Source: Nonomuraea purpurea (GTDB lineage: Bacteria; Actinomycetota; Actinomycetes; Streptosporangiales; Streptosporangiaceae). Taken from it: a stretch of 64,000 bases of DNA. The position numbers and the translations under genes were made by a program. Positions within the stretch are counted from its first letter, which is position 1; every line of letters begins with the position of its first letter. The stretch lies in the NCBI RefSeq assembly GCF_042650645.1, contig NZ_JBHSBI010000007.1:248001-312000 (forward strand), given 5' to 3'. This document shows positions 43,647 through 52,982 of this stretch, in pieces. The notes beneath the pieces were generated by a model. The model was not told where the DNA came from. It was given only the letters and a program-made list of their open reading frames with translations, and ran no database searches.

Positions 43647-45320
43647 TTGACCATCACCGCACAAACCCCGCCCATGGTCCGCTTCGCGACCTCGCCCGAT
43701 CGCTATCGCCACTGGAGCCTCGCGGTGGACGGGCCGGTGGCCACCCTCACGCTGCGCGTGGACGAGCAGGGCGGCCTGGTGCCCGGCTACGAGTTGAAGA
43801 TGAACTCCTACGACCTGGGCGTGGACATCGAGCTGTACGACGTCGTCCAGCGGCTGCGCTTCGAGCACCCCGGCGTCAAGGCGGTCGTGCTGACCGGCGG
43901 CCTGGACCGGATGTTCTGCGCCGGGGCCAACATCCGCATGCTCGCCCAGTCCACGCACGCGTGGAAGGTGAACTTCTGCAAGTTCACCAACGAGACCCGC
44001 AACGCCATCGAGGAGGCCGCCGAGCACTCCGGCCAGACCTGGATCGCCGCGCTCAACGGCACCGCCGCCGGTGGCGGCTACGAGCTGGCGCTGGCCTGCG
44101 ACCAGATCGTCCTGGTCGACGACGGCTCGACGGCCGTCTCGCTGCCCGAGGTGCCGCTGCTCGGCGTGCTGCCGGGCACCGGAGGGCTGACCCGGGTGGT
44201 GGACAAGCGGCACGTGCGCAAGGACCGCGCCGACGTGTTCGCGACCAGGCCGGAGGGCGTACGCGGCGCCACGGCCGTCGAGTGGGGGCTGGTGGACGCG
44301 GCCGTGCCGCGCAACGCCTTCGCCGCCGAGGTGGCCGGGCGCGCCGAGACGGCGGTGGCGGCGTCCCGGCGGCCTTCGGACGCCCAGGGGGTGAGCCTGA
44401 CGCCGCTCGACCGCGTCGCCAAGGGCGATGTCATCACATATCCGTACGTGACGGCGCACCTCGACCGGACGAACCACCTGGTCGAGATCACCGTGTCGGG
44501 CCCCCGCGAAGGCCCGCCGAGCGACCCGGCGGCCCAGGGCGCCGCCTACTGGTCGCTCGCCATGACCCGCGCCCTCGACGACCTGATCCTGCACCTGCGC
44601 ACGAACGAGCCCGACCTCGGCATCTGGGTCCTGCGCGCGATCGGCGACCCGGAACGGGTGCTGGCCCATGACGCCCAGCTCATGGAGTCGGCCGGCGACT
44701 GGTTCGTCAACGAGGTGCGCCACTACTACAAGCGCACGCTCAAACGCCTCGACGTCACCAGCCGCAGCCTCGTGGCCGTCATCGACCCCGGCACGGCCTT
44801 CGCCGGACTGCTGGCCGAGGTGGCCCTGGCCGCCGACCGGCAGTACATGCTGGAGGGCGTCTACGAGGACCGCGACGACGACGCCGCGCCCGCCGCGATC
44901 GTCCTCACCCCGTCCAACGACGGCCTCTTCCCGATGGGCAACGGCCTGTCCCGGCTGGGGTCACGGTTCTGGGGCCACGACGCGGACCTGGCGGCCGTGC
45001 GGGCCAGGCTGGGCGAGCCGCTGGAGGCCGCGGCCGCCGCCGGGCTCGGCCTGGTGACCATGGCGCTCGACGACATCGACTTCGAGGAGGAAGTGCGCAT
45101 CGCGCTGGAAGAGCGCGCCTCGCTGTCGCCCGACGCGCTGACCGGCATGGAGGCCAACCACCGTTTCGCCGGCCCGGAAACCTTGGAGACGAAGATCTTC
45201 GGCCGGCTCACCGCCTGGCAGAACTGGATCTTCGTGCGCCCGAACGCCTCCGGCCCCGACGGCGCTCTGCGCCGCTACGGCACCGGTAGAAAGGGCGACT
45301 ACGACCTCAAACGCGTCTGA
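43647..45320 (+). CDS. boxC: 2,3-epoxybenzoyl-CoA dihydrolase
   Basis: Opens the ring of 2,3-epoxybenzoyl-CoA hydrolytically, giving 3,4-didehydroadipyl-CoA semialdehyde and formate (EC 4.1.2.44), in the aerobic box pathway of benzoate. The 557-residue length and the two-lobed crotonase layout are those of BoxC: first lobe with VVLTGGLDRMFCAGANIRML and ALNGTAAGGGYELALACD, second lobe with VAVIDPGTAFAGLLAEVALAADRQYML and the conserved LTPSNDGLFPMGNGLSRL. TTG start with GGAG six bases upstream. BoxA/BoxB and benzoate-CoA ligase genes are not within the window. The PaaX repressor gene is divergent. Confidence 0.95.
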   Translation: MTITAQTPPMVRFATSPDRYRHWSLAVDGPVATLTLRVDEQGGLVPGYELKMNSYDLGVDIELYDVVQRLRFEHPGVKAVVLTGGLDRMFCAGANIRMLAQSTHAWKVNFCKFTNETRNAIEEAAEHSGQTWIAALNGTAAGGGYELALACDQIVLVDDGSTAVSLPEVPLLGVLPGTGGLTRVVDKRHVRKDRADVFATRPEGVRGATAVEWGLVDAAVPRNAFAAEVAGRAETAVAASRRPSDAQGVSLTPLDRVAKGDVITYPYVTAHLDRTNHLVEITVSGPREGPPSDPAAQGAAYWSLAMTRALDDLILHLRTNEPDLGIWVLRAIGDPERVLAHDAQLMESAGDWFVNEVRHYYKRTLKRLDVTSRSLVAVIDPGTAFAGLLAEVALAADRQYMLEGVYEDRDDDAAPAAIVLTPSNDGLFPMGNGLSRLGSRFWGHDADLAAVRARLGEPLEAAAAAGLGLVTMALDDIDFEEEVRIALEERASLSPDALTGMEANHRFAGPETLETKIFGRLTAWQNWIFVRPNASGPDGALRRYGTGRKGDYDLKRV

Positions 45321-45536
45321 CGATAATTAACAGGACGCGACCCCGATATTGACACTTTTTCACCGGCTCTTGCCCCAGTAAGGGGAATTCGGGTTCGGCG
45401 TGGCGATGTGAAGAGAGTCGCGGTAACTGTAACCATCGTACCGATCTTGTCGGCTCGCTCGGCGGGCATGAGCGGGCCGCTCCCGGCCCGGCGCACAAGT
45501 CGCGAGCCACGCGTCGCCTTCGCAAAGGAACGGTAT

Positions 45537-46355
45537 ATGTCCACGTCCATTCGCCGCCCGGAGACAGGAACCCCGACCGCCCGGTCGAAGGCGTGCGCCA
45601 CGATGAGAAGAATGGCCACGCTGACCCTGCGCGGCTCTCTTTCCGTCGCGATGGTCGCCTGCATGGTGCCGGGGGCGAGCGCGGACACCGACCCGGACAC
45701 CAAGAACAAGACCAAAACCAAGACCGAGCCCGAGGCGGAGCCGGAGACCGAGCCCGAGGCCGAGAACGAGAACGAAGCCGAGAACGAGACCGAAAACAGG
45801 GAGCGCCGCCGCCGCCGTCACCACTTCCACCACCACGACATCGGTCACGGACGGTGCTCGCCGCGCACGTTCTTCAGGATCCATATGGTCTCGCCGCGCA
45901 ACTTCTTCCTCCCCCGCACCCGCTACATCGACGGCCCCGGCGGCTCGATGACGGTGTCGGTCACGCGGGAACACGAGGTGGTGGCGTTCATCGAAACCGA
46001 GCGCGAGCAGCAGAGGGAGACCAGGTTCACCGCCGAGTCCACCCCCACCGCCGAGTTCACCCCCAGTGAGGTGGTCAGGCGGCTGAGGAGGCTGGGCCTG
46101 CCGCACCTGGAGGAGCGGCACATGGTCTTCAGCGGTCACGAATACACGCGGGAAGTCAAAAAGGGAATGTACGGCAACATGTGGTACCGCGTGTTCGGGT
46201 ACCGCGTCGGCTGGTCGGCCTGGTCGGTGGTCGGCACGTGCCGGGAGGTCGAAGTCGCCAGGGGCATCGCCAACGTGCCCGCCCGGGTGGAGGGCTGGCG
46301 ATACTGGGAGACCAAGCATCCGACCTTCAAGCGCCGTCTGCTGTCCCTCAAGTAA
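45537..46355 (+). CDS. Secreted protein with charged low-complexity linker, unknown function
   Basis: A 272-residue protein. After about 22 residues a signal peptide follows (MATLTLRGSLSVAMVACMVPGASA), then a linker (about 52-105) of alternating Lys/Thr, Glu/Pro/Ala and Glu/Asn residues ending in a run of Arg and His (RRRRRHHFHHH) able to bind metal. The C-terminal domain (about 115-272) has Trp/Tyr-rich strands (MWYRVFGYRVGWSAWSVVG) and one Cys; not recognised. ATG 45537 has AAAGGA upstream; ATG 45603 would start directly at the signal peptide. The linker repeats are TGA-free and GAG/GAC-rich, unlike the flanks. Confidence 0.7.
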   Translation: MSTSIRRPETGTPTARSKACATMRRMATLTLRGSLSVAMVACMVPGASADTDPDTKNKTKTKTEPEAEPETEPEAENENEAENETENRERRRRRHHFHHHDIGHGRCSPRTFFRIHMVSPRNFFLPRTRYIDGPGGSMTVSVTREHEVVAFIETEREQQRETRFTAESTPTAEFTPSEVVRRLRRLGLPHLEERHMVFSGHEYTREVKKGMYGNMWYRVFGYRVGWSAWSVVGTCREVEVARGIANVPARVEGWRYWETKHPTFKRRLLSLK

Positions 46356-46712
46356 GACCTCAGGTCGCAAGTGGTTTAAAGGGGGTTTCCTGAAGAGGTT
46401 GGGGGTAAGTGGGGGTGGATGGCCCGCGCGCTGGGACGCGCAGCCGCCCGGCGCCCAACCCGAGGACATTCCATGAAGGGGGGCACCATGGCTATCGGTC
46501 TGCCCACCGCGTTGATCCGCCTGCCAACTCCTGAGCTTCCAGGATCGCCCAGGCCGGTGGACGGCAATGGCGACAGCGGTTCACGCGCGCGTCGCCGTCG
46601 GCGTCGCCGCACCTGAGCAAGGCTGATCTCGGCCTTTTACCGGGCCGGCCCTCCGCCCCGGCCCGCCCTTACGGGCGAGTCTGGGTACGGGGGCGCCTCA
46701 TGTACGGCCCGG
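46356..46712. other. 357-bp interval with no convincing gene
   Basis: Contains a 42-codon open frame (46488-46616) with GGGGGG before its ATG but an Arg-run tail typical of random GC-rich sequence, and a hairpin CGGGCCGG/CCGGCCCG at 46641-46665. Nothing else recognised. Confidence 0.5.
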
Positions 46713-46835
46713 CCTCCCACGTACGCGGCGCTGTTCCGCAGGTTTCCCGAGCTGCGGCCGGCGGTCCTGGACGAGGTGCCGCTCCCTGCGGACGTGGCTG
46801 TTTACGGGGTTCACCGGCTGCCTGCCGCGTTCTGA
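46713..46835 (+). pseudogene. Cytochrome P450 C-terminal remnant
   Basis: The frame reads PTYAALFRRFPELRPAVLDE, VPLPADVAVYGVHRLPAAF, stop. This matches the last 40 residues of actinobacterial CYP enzymes (pattern AL..LFRRFPELRLAV..EEVPLR.DM.IYGVH.LPV.W). The heme-binding Cys loop and everything upstream are absent, and no start codon is present. It is a leftover from deletion or replacement of a P450 gene in the space upstream of terC. Confidence 0.75.
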
Positions 46836-46904
46836 GGCACGTCCGGGTGTGCCCAGATTTATGGTCATAGTGGAGTGATTTGCGGTTATCGCCTAGTCTG
46901 ATCC

Positions 46905-47031
46905 CTGGCGAGGGGAGTACTTCCCAAGTGCCGATCCGGTCAGTACGGACGTACCGAGCGTCCCCGGACGGCCGCCCGTGATCCCCGGGTGAAGGAGACC
47001 TCGAACGACTAACTGCGTTCGAGGAGGTTTC
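46905..47031 (+). promoter_or_regulatory. yybP-ykoY manganese riboswitch with RBS-sequestering hairpin
   Basis: The aptamer hallmarks are in order: GAGGGGAGTA (46910-46919), GGTCAGTACGGAC (46938-46950) and GGAGACCTCG (46994-47003). The closing stem is CGAGG (46909-46913) with CCTCG (46999-47003). CCTCGAACG (46999-47007) can instead pair perfectly with CGTTCGAGG (47016-47024), which covers part of the ribosome binding site GAGGAGG of terC. The two pairings exclude each other, so Mn2+ binding should free the site and turn translation on. yybP-ykoY elements are known to precede TerC genes. Confidence 0.92.
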
Positions 47032-48072
47032 ATGTCCCTGGGGACATTTTTGTCTGCCCCTGAACAACAGGGGAGCATCGCCGACACCACTCTGTGGATC
47101 GTCACCGTCGCCGGCCTGGTCCTGTTGCTGGCGATCGACATCTTCCTGACCCGGCGCCCGCACGAGGTCCACATGCGCGAGGCCGTGGGCTGGTCGGTGT
47201 TCTACCTGCTGCTGCCCGTGGCGTTCGGCTTCTACCTGTGGGCCGCCTTCGGGGGGACCGCGTCTGTCGAGTTCTTCACCGGATACGTGGTGGAGAAGTC
47301 GCTGTCGGTGGACAACCTGTTCGTCTTCATGCTGCTGCTGACGGCCTTCGCGGTGCCGGCCGCGCTGGCCCAGCGGGTGCTCCTGTACGGCATCGTCGGC
47401 GCCCTGGTGCTTCGGGTGATCTTCATCGCGCTCGGGGCGGCGGCGCTCCGGAGCGGCACGTGGGCGTTCCTGCTGTTCGGGCTGGTTCTCGTGCTGACGG
47501 CCGCCAAAGTGCTCAAAGAAGCGCTCAAGGGTGACGAACAACACGTCGACATCGACTCCATGCGCAGCGTACGGCTGCTGCGCCGATTCGTCCCCGTCAC
47601 CGGCGACTACCGGGGCTTCCGGCTGATCGTGCGGGAGCAGGGGAAACTGGCGATCACGCCGCTGGCCCTGGCCACCGTGGCCGTGTTCGCCACCGACATC
47701 GTCTTCGCCGTCGACTCGGTGCCCGCCGTCTACGGAGTCACCGAGGACCCCTTCCTCGTCTTCGCCACCAACGCCTTCGCCCTGCTGGGGCTGCGGGCGC
47801 TGTACTTCGTGCTCCAGGACGTCCTGGCCCGGCTGCGCCACCTCAACTTCGGGCTGGCCGTCATCCTGGCCTTCATCGGGGTCAAGCTGGTGCTGCACTG
47901 GGCGCACGGGGTCTGGACGTGGGTGCCGGAGATCCCGACGCTCGCGTCGCTCGGGGTCATCATCGCCGTCCTGGTCACGGTCACCCTCACCAGCCTGCGC
48001 GCAGAACGCCGCGACCGCGCCGCCTCCGAACCCCCTGATCCCCGCCCCACCGAACGCTCCGCCGACCACTGA
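47032..48072 (+). CDS. terC: TerC-family membrane protein (Mn2+ exporter or metal handling)
   Basis: A 346-residue integral membrane protein with about nine helices. TerC signatures: FFTGYVVEKSLSVDNLFVF (about 80-97) and FATDIVFAVDSVPAVYGVT (about 220-238), whose acidic residues form the probable ion path, and ALLGLRALYFVL. Some homologues (Alx, MeeY/MeeF) are shown to export Mn2+ or to metalate secreted proteins; the manganese riboswitch in its leader supports that here over tellurite resistance. The C-terminus is a charged cytoplasmic tail. Confidence 0.95.
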   Translation: MSLGTFLSAPEQQGSIADTTLWIVTVAGLVLLLAIDIFLTRRPHEVHMREAVGWSVFYLLLPVAFGFYLWAAFGGTASVEFFTGYVVEKSLSVDNLFVFMLLLTAFAVPAALAQRVLLYGIVGALVLRVIFIALGAAALRSGTWAFLLFGLVLVLTAAKVLKEALKGDEQHVDIDSMRSVRLLRRFVPVTGDYRGFRLIVREQGKLAITPLALATVAVFATDIVFAVDSVPAVYGVTEDPFLVFATNAFALLGLRALYFVLQDVLARLRHLNFGLAVILAFIGVKLVLHWAHGVWTWVPEIPTLASLGVIIAVLVTVTLTSLRAERRDRAASEPPDPRPTERSADH

Positions 48073-48120
48073 CGGGGGCGCCGCCCGGCCCGGGTGCACG
48101 GTGAGGACTCGCGATGTCGC

Positions 48121-48146
48121 CGCCGCCCGCACCCGAGCGGGCGGCG
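48121..48146 (+). terminator. 10-bp perfect hairpin after terC
   Basis: CGCCGCCCGC-ACCCGA-GCGGGCGGCG, 48 bp beyond the terC stop. Probable terminator separating terC from cydAB. Confidence 0.7.
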
Positions 48147-48301
48147 CTTCCGCGAGCAGGGGAAGGCCGGGTCTGCCGGTCGCGCGGGCCAGGAACTCGC
48201 GGATCACATGGTGTCGTCCCAGGTCGAGTGGGTACGGGCCGGACACGATCAGCTACGCTGGGTAATCGGCCGGGTCGTACACCGCGAGGAGCCGCACTTC
48301 C

Positions 48302-49660
48302 ATGATCCTTCAGTTGGCGGCGAGCCCCGCCGACCTCATGGCGGCGCGCATGCAGATGGCGCTCTCGCTGGGCTGGCACATCGTCGTCGCCTGTCTCGGG
48401 GTGGGCATGCCGGCCGTCACCCTGCTCGCCGAATGGCGCGGCCACCGCACGGGCGACGTCCACTACCGGTTGCTGGCCCGCCGGTGGGCCAGGGCGCTGG
48501 GCGTGCTGTTCGCCGTCGGGGCGGTGTCGGGGACGATCCTGTCGTTCGAGATGGGGCTGCTGTGGCCGGGCCTGATGGGCGTGTACGGCGAGCTCATCGG
48601 CCTGCCGTTCTCGCTGGAGGGCATCGCGTTCTTCATCGAGGCGATCTTCCTGGGCGTCTACCTGTACGCCTGGGACCGGCTGCCGCCCAGGGCGCACCTG
48701 CTGTCGGGCCTGCCGATCGTGCTGGCCGGGGTGGCCAGCGCGTTCTTCGTCGTCTCGGCGAACGCCTGGATGCAGCGGCCCTCGGGCTTCGCGGTCGAGG
48801 GCGGCCGGGTCGTCGACGCGCGTCCGTGGGAGGCGATGTTCAACCCGGCCACCCCGGCGCTGACCGTCCACATGATCCTTGCCGCGTTCATGGTGAGCGG
48901 GTTTCTCATGGCCGGCGTGTACGCGGTGGCCATGCTGCGCGGCCGGCGTGACCGTTACCACCGGCTCGGCCTGCTGCTGCCGCTGACCGTCGCCGCGATC
49001 GTCACCCCGGTGCAGATCGGCGTCGGCGACTGGGCCGCCCACCGCGTGGCCGACAACCAGCCGGTCAAGCTCGCCGCCATGGAGGGGGTGTTCACCACCG
49101 CGCGCGCGGTGCCGCTGCACCTGGGCGGCATCGCGGTCGACGGCGAGCTGAGGTACGCGCTGGAGATCCCGTACGGGCTGTCGCTGCTGGCCCACTGGAA
49201 CCCGAACGCGAAGATCATCGGCCTGGACGCGACCCCGCCGGCCGACTGGCCGCCCGTCAACATCGTGCACTGGGCCTTCCAGATCATGGTGGGGCTCGGC
49301 CTGGCCCTGCTCCTGCTGTCCATCTGGCTGGCGCTGGCCTGGAGACGACGGCGTGACCTGCCGCGCTCGCGCTGGTTCCTGCGGGGGACGGCGGCCTCCG
49401 GCGTGGCCGCGGTCGCGGCGCTGGAGGCCGGGTGGGTGGTCACCGAGGTCGGGCGGCAGCCGTGGATCGCGTTCGGCGTGCTGCGCACCGCGCAGGCCGT
49501 CAACCCGGTGCCCGGTCTGGTGTACGGGTTCGCGCTGGTGACGGCGGTCTACGTGGTGCTCACCGTGGCCACCGTCTACGTGCTGCGCCGCCTGGCCCGC
49601 GACGTCCCCGTGCCGGTCGCGCCGCAGGAGCCCGACGTCACCGGGTTCAAGGTCGTGTGA
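48302..49660 (+). CDS. cydA: Cytochrome bd ubiquinol/menaquinol oxidase subunit I
   Basis: The quinol-oxidising, triple-heme subunit of the bd oxidase, a high-affinity terminal oxidase. 452 residues with nine predicted helices. Visible: the heme-ligand region MQMALSLGWHIVVAC (His near residue 22), ALSVE-type loop FSLEGIAFFIEAIFLGVYLY, the Q-loop of the short type (about 240-330) and the hallmark GRQPW (EVGRQPWIAFGVLRT). Start ATG is preceded by GAGGAG at a long spacing. cydB follows directly. cydCD assembly genes are not in the window. Confidence 0.96.
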   Translation: MILQLAASPADLMAARMQMALSLGWHIVVACLGVGMPAVTLLAEWRGHRTGDVHYRLLARRWARALGVLFAVGAVSGTILSFEMGLLWPGLMGVYGELIGLPFSLEGIAFFIEAIFLGVYLYAWDRLPPRAHLLSGLPIVLAGVASAFFVVSANAWMQRPSGFAVEGGRVVDARPWEAMFNPATPALTVHMILAAFMVSGFLMAGVYAVAMLRGRRDRYHRLGLLLPLTVAAIVTPVQIGVGDWAAHRVADNQPVKLAAMEGVFTTARAVPLHLGGIAVDGELRYALEIPYGLSLLAHWNPNAKIIGLDATPPADWPPVNIVHWAFQIMVGLGLALLLLSIWLALAWRRRRDLPRSRWFLRGTAASGVAAVAALEAGWVVTEVGRQPWIAFGVLRTAQAVNPVPGLVYGFALVTAVYVVLTVATVYVLRRLARDVPVPVAPQEPDVTGFKVV

Positions 49661-49662
49661 CC

Positions 49663-50664
49663 ATGTCGCTCGCGGAGATCCTGCTGGTCGTCCTGTGGGT
49701 CGGGCTGACCGCGTACGTATTGTTCGCCGGCGCGGACTTCGGCGGCGGCGTCTGGGACCTGCTCGCGGGCGGCGCCGAGGCGGGACGGCGGCAGCGGACG
49801 CTGGTGGAGCACTCCATCGGCCCGGTCTGGGAGGCCAACCACGTGTGGCTGATCTTCGTCATCGTGCTCATGTGGACCGGCATCCCGCCGGTGTTCGCGG
49901 CCGTCGCCTCGACCCTCTACATCCCGTTCACGCTGGTGGCGCTGGGCATCATCGGGCGCGGGGCCGCGTTCGCCTTCCGCAAGGTCACCACCCGGCTGTG
50001 GCAGCAGCGGCTGTTCGGCGCCACGTTCGCCTTCTCCTCCGTCGTCACCCCGTTCTTCCTCGGGACGGCGGCCGGCGCCATCGCCTCCGGCCGGGTGCCG
50101 CCCGGCATCGCCAAGGGCGACCTGGTACGAAGCTGGACCAACCCCACCTCGCTGGCGGCCGGCGCGCTGGCCGTCGGCACCGCCGCCTACCTGGCCGCCG
50201 TCTACCTGACCCGCGACGCCCAGCGCGCGGGGCAGCAGGACCTGGTCGACGCCTTCCGCAGGCGGGCCCTGATCTGCGGCGTCGTCGTCGGGGCGCTGTC
50301 CGCGATCGGCCTGCTCGTCCTGTGGGCCGACGCGCCCGCCCTGTTCACCGAGCTGACCTCGGGGCGGGCCCTGCCGTTGCTGGTGTTGTCGGTGGTGGCC
50401 GGGCTGGCCTCGCTGGTGCTGCTGTGGCGGCGCGCCTATGTGGCCGTGCGCGTCACCGCCGCGCTGGCCGTGACCGGGCTGTTGTGGGGGTGGGGCGTGG
50501 GCCAGTACCCGACGTTGCTGCCCGGCCTCACGCTCGCCCAGGCCGCCGCCACGGACGCGGTCCTGGCGGCCAGCCTGGGCTCGCTCGCCGTGGGCGCGAT
50601 CCTGCTGATCCCGTCGCTGTGGTGGCTTTACGCCACCTTCCAGCGCGACAAGACGGCCTCCTGA
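49663..50664 (+). CDS. cydB: Cytochrome bd oxidase subunit II
   Basis: A 333-residue partner of CydA with eight helices. Typical opening MSLAEILLVVLWVGLTAYVLFAGADFGGGVWDLL and the conserved EHSIGPVWEANHVWLIFVIVLMWTGIPPVFAAV. ATG 49663 is used; GTG 49657 overlaps the cydA stop as GTGA and is nearer to AAGG, so coupling from that codon is equally possible. No operator of the Rex type was seen upstream of cydA. Confidence 0.96.
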   Translation: MSLAEILLVVLWVGLTAYVLFAGADFGGGVWDLLAGGAEAGRRQRTLVEHSIGPVWEANHVWLIFVIVLMWTGIPPVFAAVASTLYIPFTLVALGIIGRGAAFAFRKVTTRLWQQRLFGATFAFSSVVTPFFLGTAAGAIASGRVPPGIAKGDLVRSWTNPTSLAAGALAVGTAAYLAAVYLTRDAQRAGQQDLVDAFRRRALICGVVVGALSAIGLLVLWADAPALFTELTSGRALPLLVLSVVAGLASLVLLWRRAYVAVRVTAALAVTGLLWGWGVGQYPTLLPGLTLAQAAATDAVLAASLGSLAVGAILLIPSLWWLYATFQRDKTAS

Positions 50665-50759
50665 CCACGGCCCTGCTCAACTACACACTTGGGGGATGTG
50701 GCGCCCGTACCTCTGGACAAATGTGGTCAATGGGGAACGAGAATGCCAAGGAGGTCGTC

Positions 50760-51209
50760 ATGACCATGCTCGCTCTGCACCGCAGAGGAGGAGAGACCTA
50801 CCCGGCGCGCGAGTTCGAAGACGTCTACGACCGCCTCGGGCAGCTCATGAACGCGGCCCTCGGAGAGTTCGTCGAGGACGGGCGCATGGGGGCCTGGATG
50901 CCCATGGCGGACATCTCGGAGACCGAGGAATCCTACGTCGTGGAGATCGACGTCCCGGGCGCGTCCAAGAACCAGATCGACGTCCAGCTCTCGGAGCGCG
51001 AGCTGATCGTCACGGGGGAGATCGACGAGCAGGAGCGTGAGCGCCGCCACCGCAAGATGCGCAGGACCGGCCGTTTCGAGCTGCGCGCGATGCTTCCCGG
51101 CGACGTCGACGCCGACCGCGTGGACGCGCACCTGTGCGACGGCGTGTTGACCATCACCATTCCGAAGGCCGCCGCCGCCAAGCCCCGCCACATCGAGGTC
51201 AGCGTCTGA
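50760..51209 (+). CDS. Hsp20/alpha-crystallin small heat-shock protein
   Basis: A 149-residue holdase chaperone. The alpha-crystallin domain (about 42-135) includes ISETEESYVVEIDVPGASKNQIDVQL, RTGRFELRAMLPGDVDADRV, the GVL motif DGVLTITIPKA and the C-terminal I-X-V type HIEVSV anchor. ATG follows AAGGAGGT, a very strong ribosome binding site. No HAIR (HspR) or CIRCE element was recognised in the 95-bp gap after cydB. Confidence 0.95.
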   Translation: MTMLALHRRGGETYPAREFEDVYDRLGQLMNAALGEFVEDGRMGAWMPMADISETEESYVVEIDVPGASKNQIDVQLSERELIVTGEIDEQERERRHRKMRRTGRFELRAMLPGDVDADRVDAHLCDGVLTITIPKAAAAKPRHIEVSV

Positions 51210-51262
51210 GACCGGGAGCGGAGCTGACGAAAACCGGTTGCGCCCCTTCGTACACTGAGATC

Positions 51263-51286
51263 ATGCCTACGCTCCGAACTTCCTGA
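51263..51286 (+). CDS. Leader peptide MPTLRTS of the ABC-F gene
   Basis: A seven-codon frame plus stop. TACACT at 51251-51256 is a good -10 element six bases upstream, so the RNA would start at or next to this ATG and the leader would be read without a ribosome binding site. CGCTCCG inside it (51270-51276) is complementary to CGGAGCG (51332-51338), which covers the ribosome binding site of the downstream gene. This is the layout of a drug-responsive attenuator. Confidence 0.65.
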   Translation: MPTLRTS

Positions 51287-51289
51287 ACA

Positions 51290-51320
51290 GGACACCCGCT
51301 TCCACGCCACCCGTGTGTCC
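51290..51320 (+). promoter_or_regulatory. Hairpin nested in the ABC-F leader
   Basis: GGACAC (51290-51295) pairs with GTGTCC (51315-51320) across a 19-base loop, starting three bases after the leader-peptide stop. It is nested within the longer pairing CGCTCCG/CGGAGCG (51270-51276 with 51332-51338) and would help bring its two halves together. Confidence 0.5.
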
Positions 51321-51345
51321 TTCAGCCCTTCCGGAGCGTTCTCCC

Positions 51346-52935
<1,590 letters not shown>

Positions 52936-52949
52936 ACGGTGACGGCCGT

Positions 52950-52975
52950 GGTGGTGCGCAACGTGGCGCACCACC
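52950..52975. terminator. 10-bp hairpin between convergent genes
   Basis: GGTGGTGCGC-AACGTG-GCGCACCACC, centred in the 47-bp gap between the ABC-F and PIG-L genes; probably bidirectional. Confidence 0.75.
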
Positions 52976-52982
52976 CGGATCG

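Noticed and set aside
46488..46616. 42-codon frame with GGGGGG before its ATG
   Set aside because: Ends in a run of Arg from GC repeats and lies in the decayed region before the P450 remnant.
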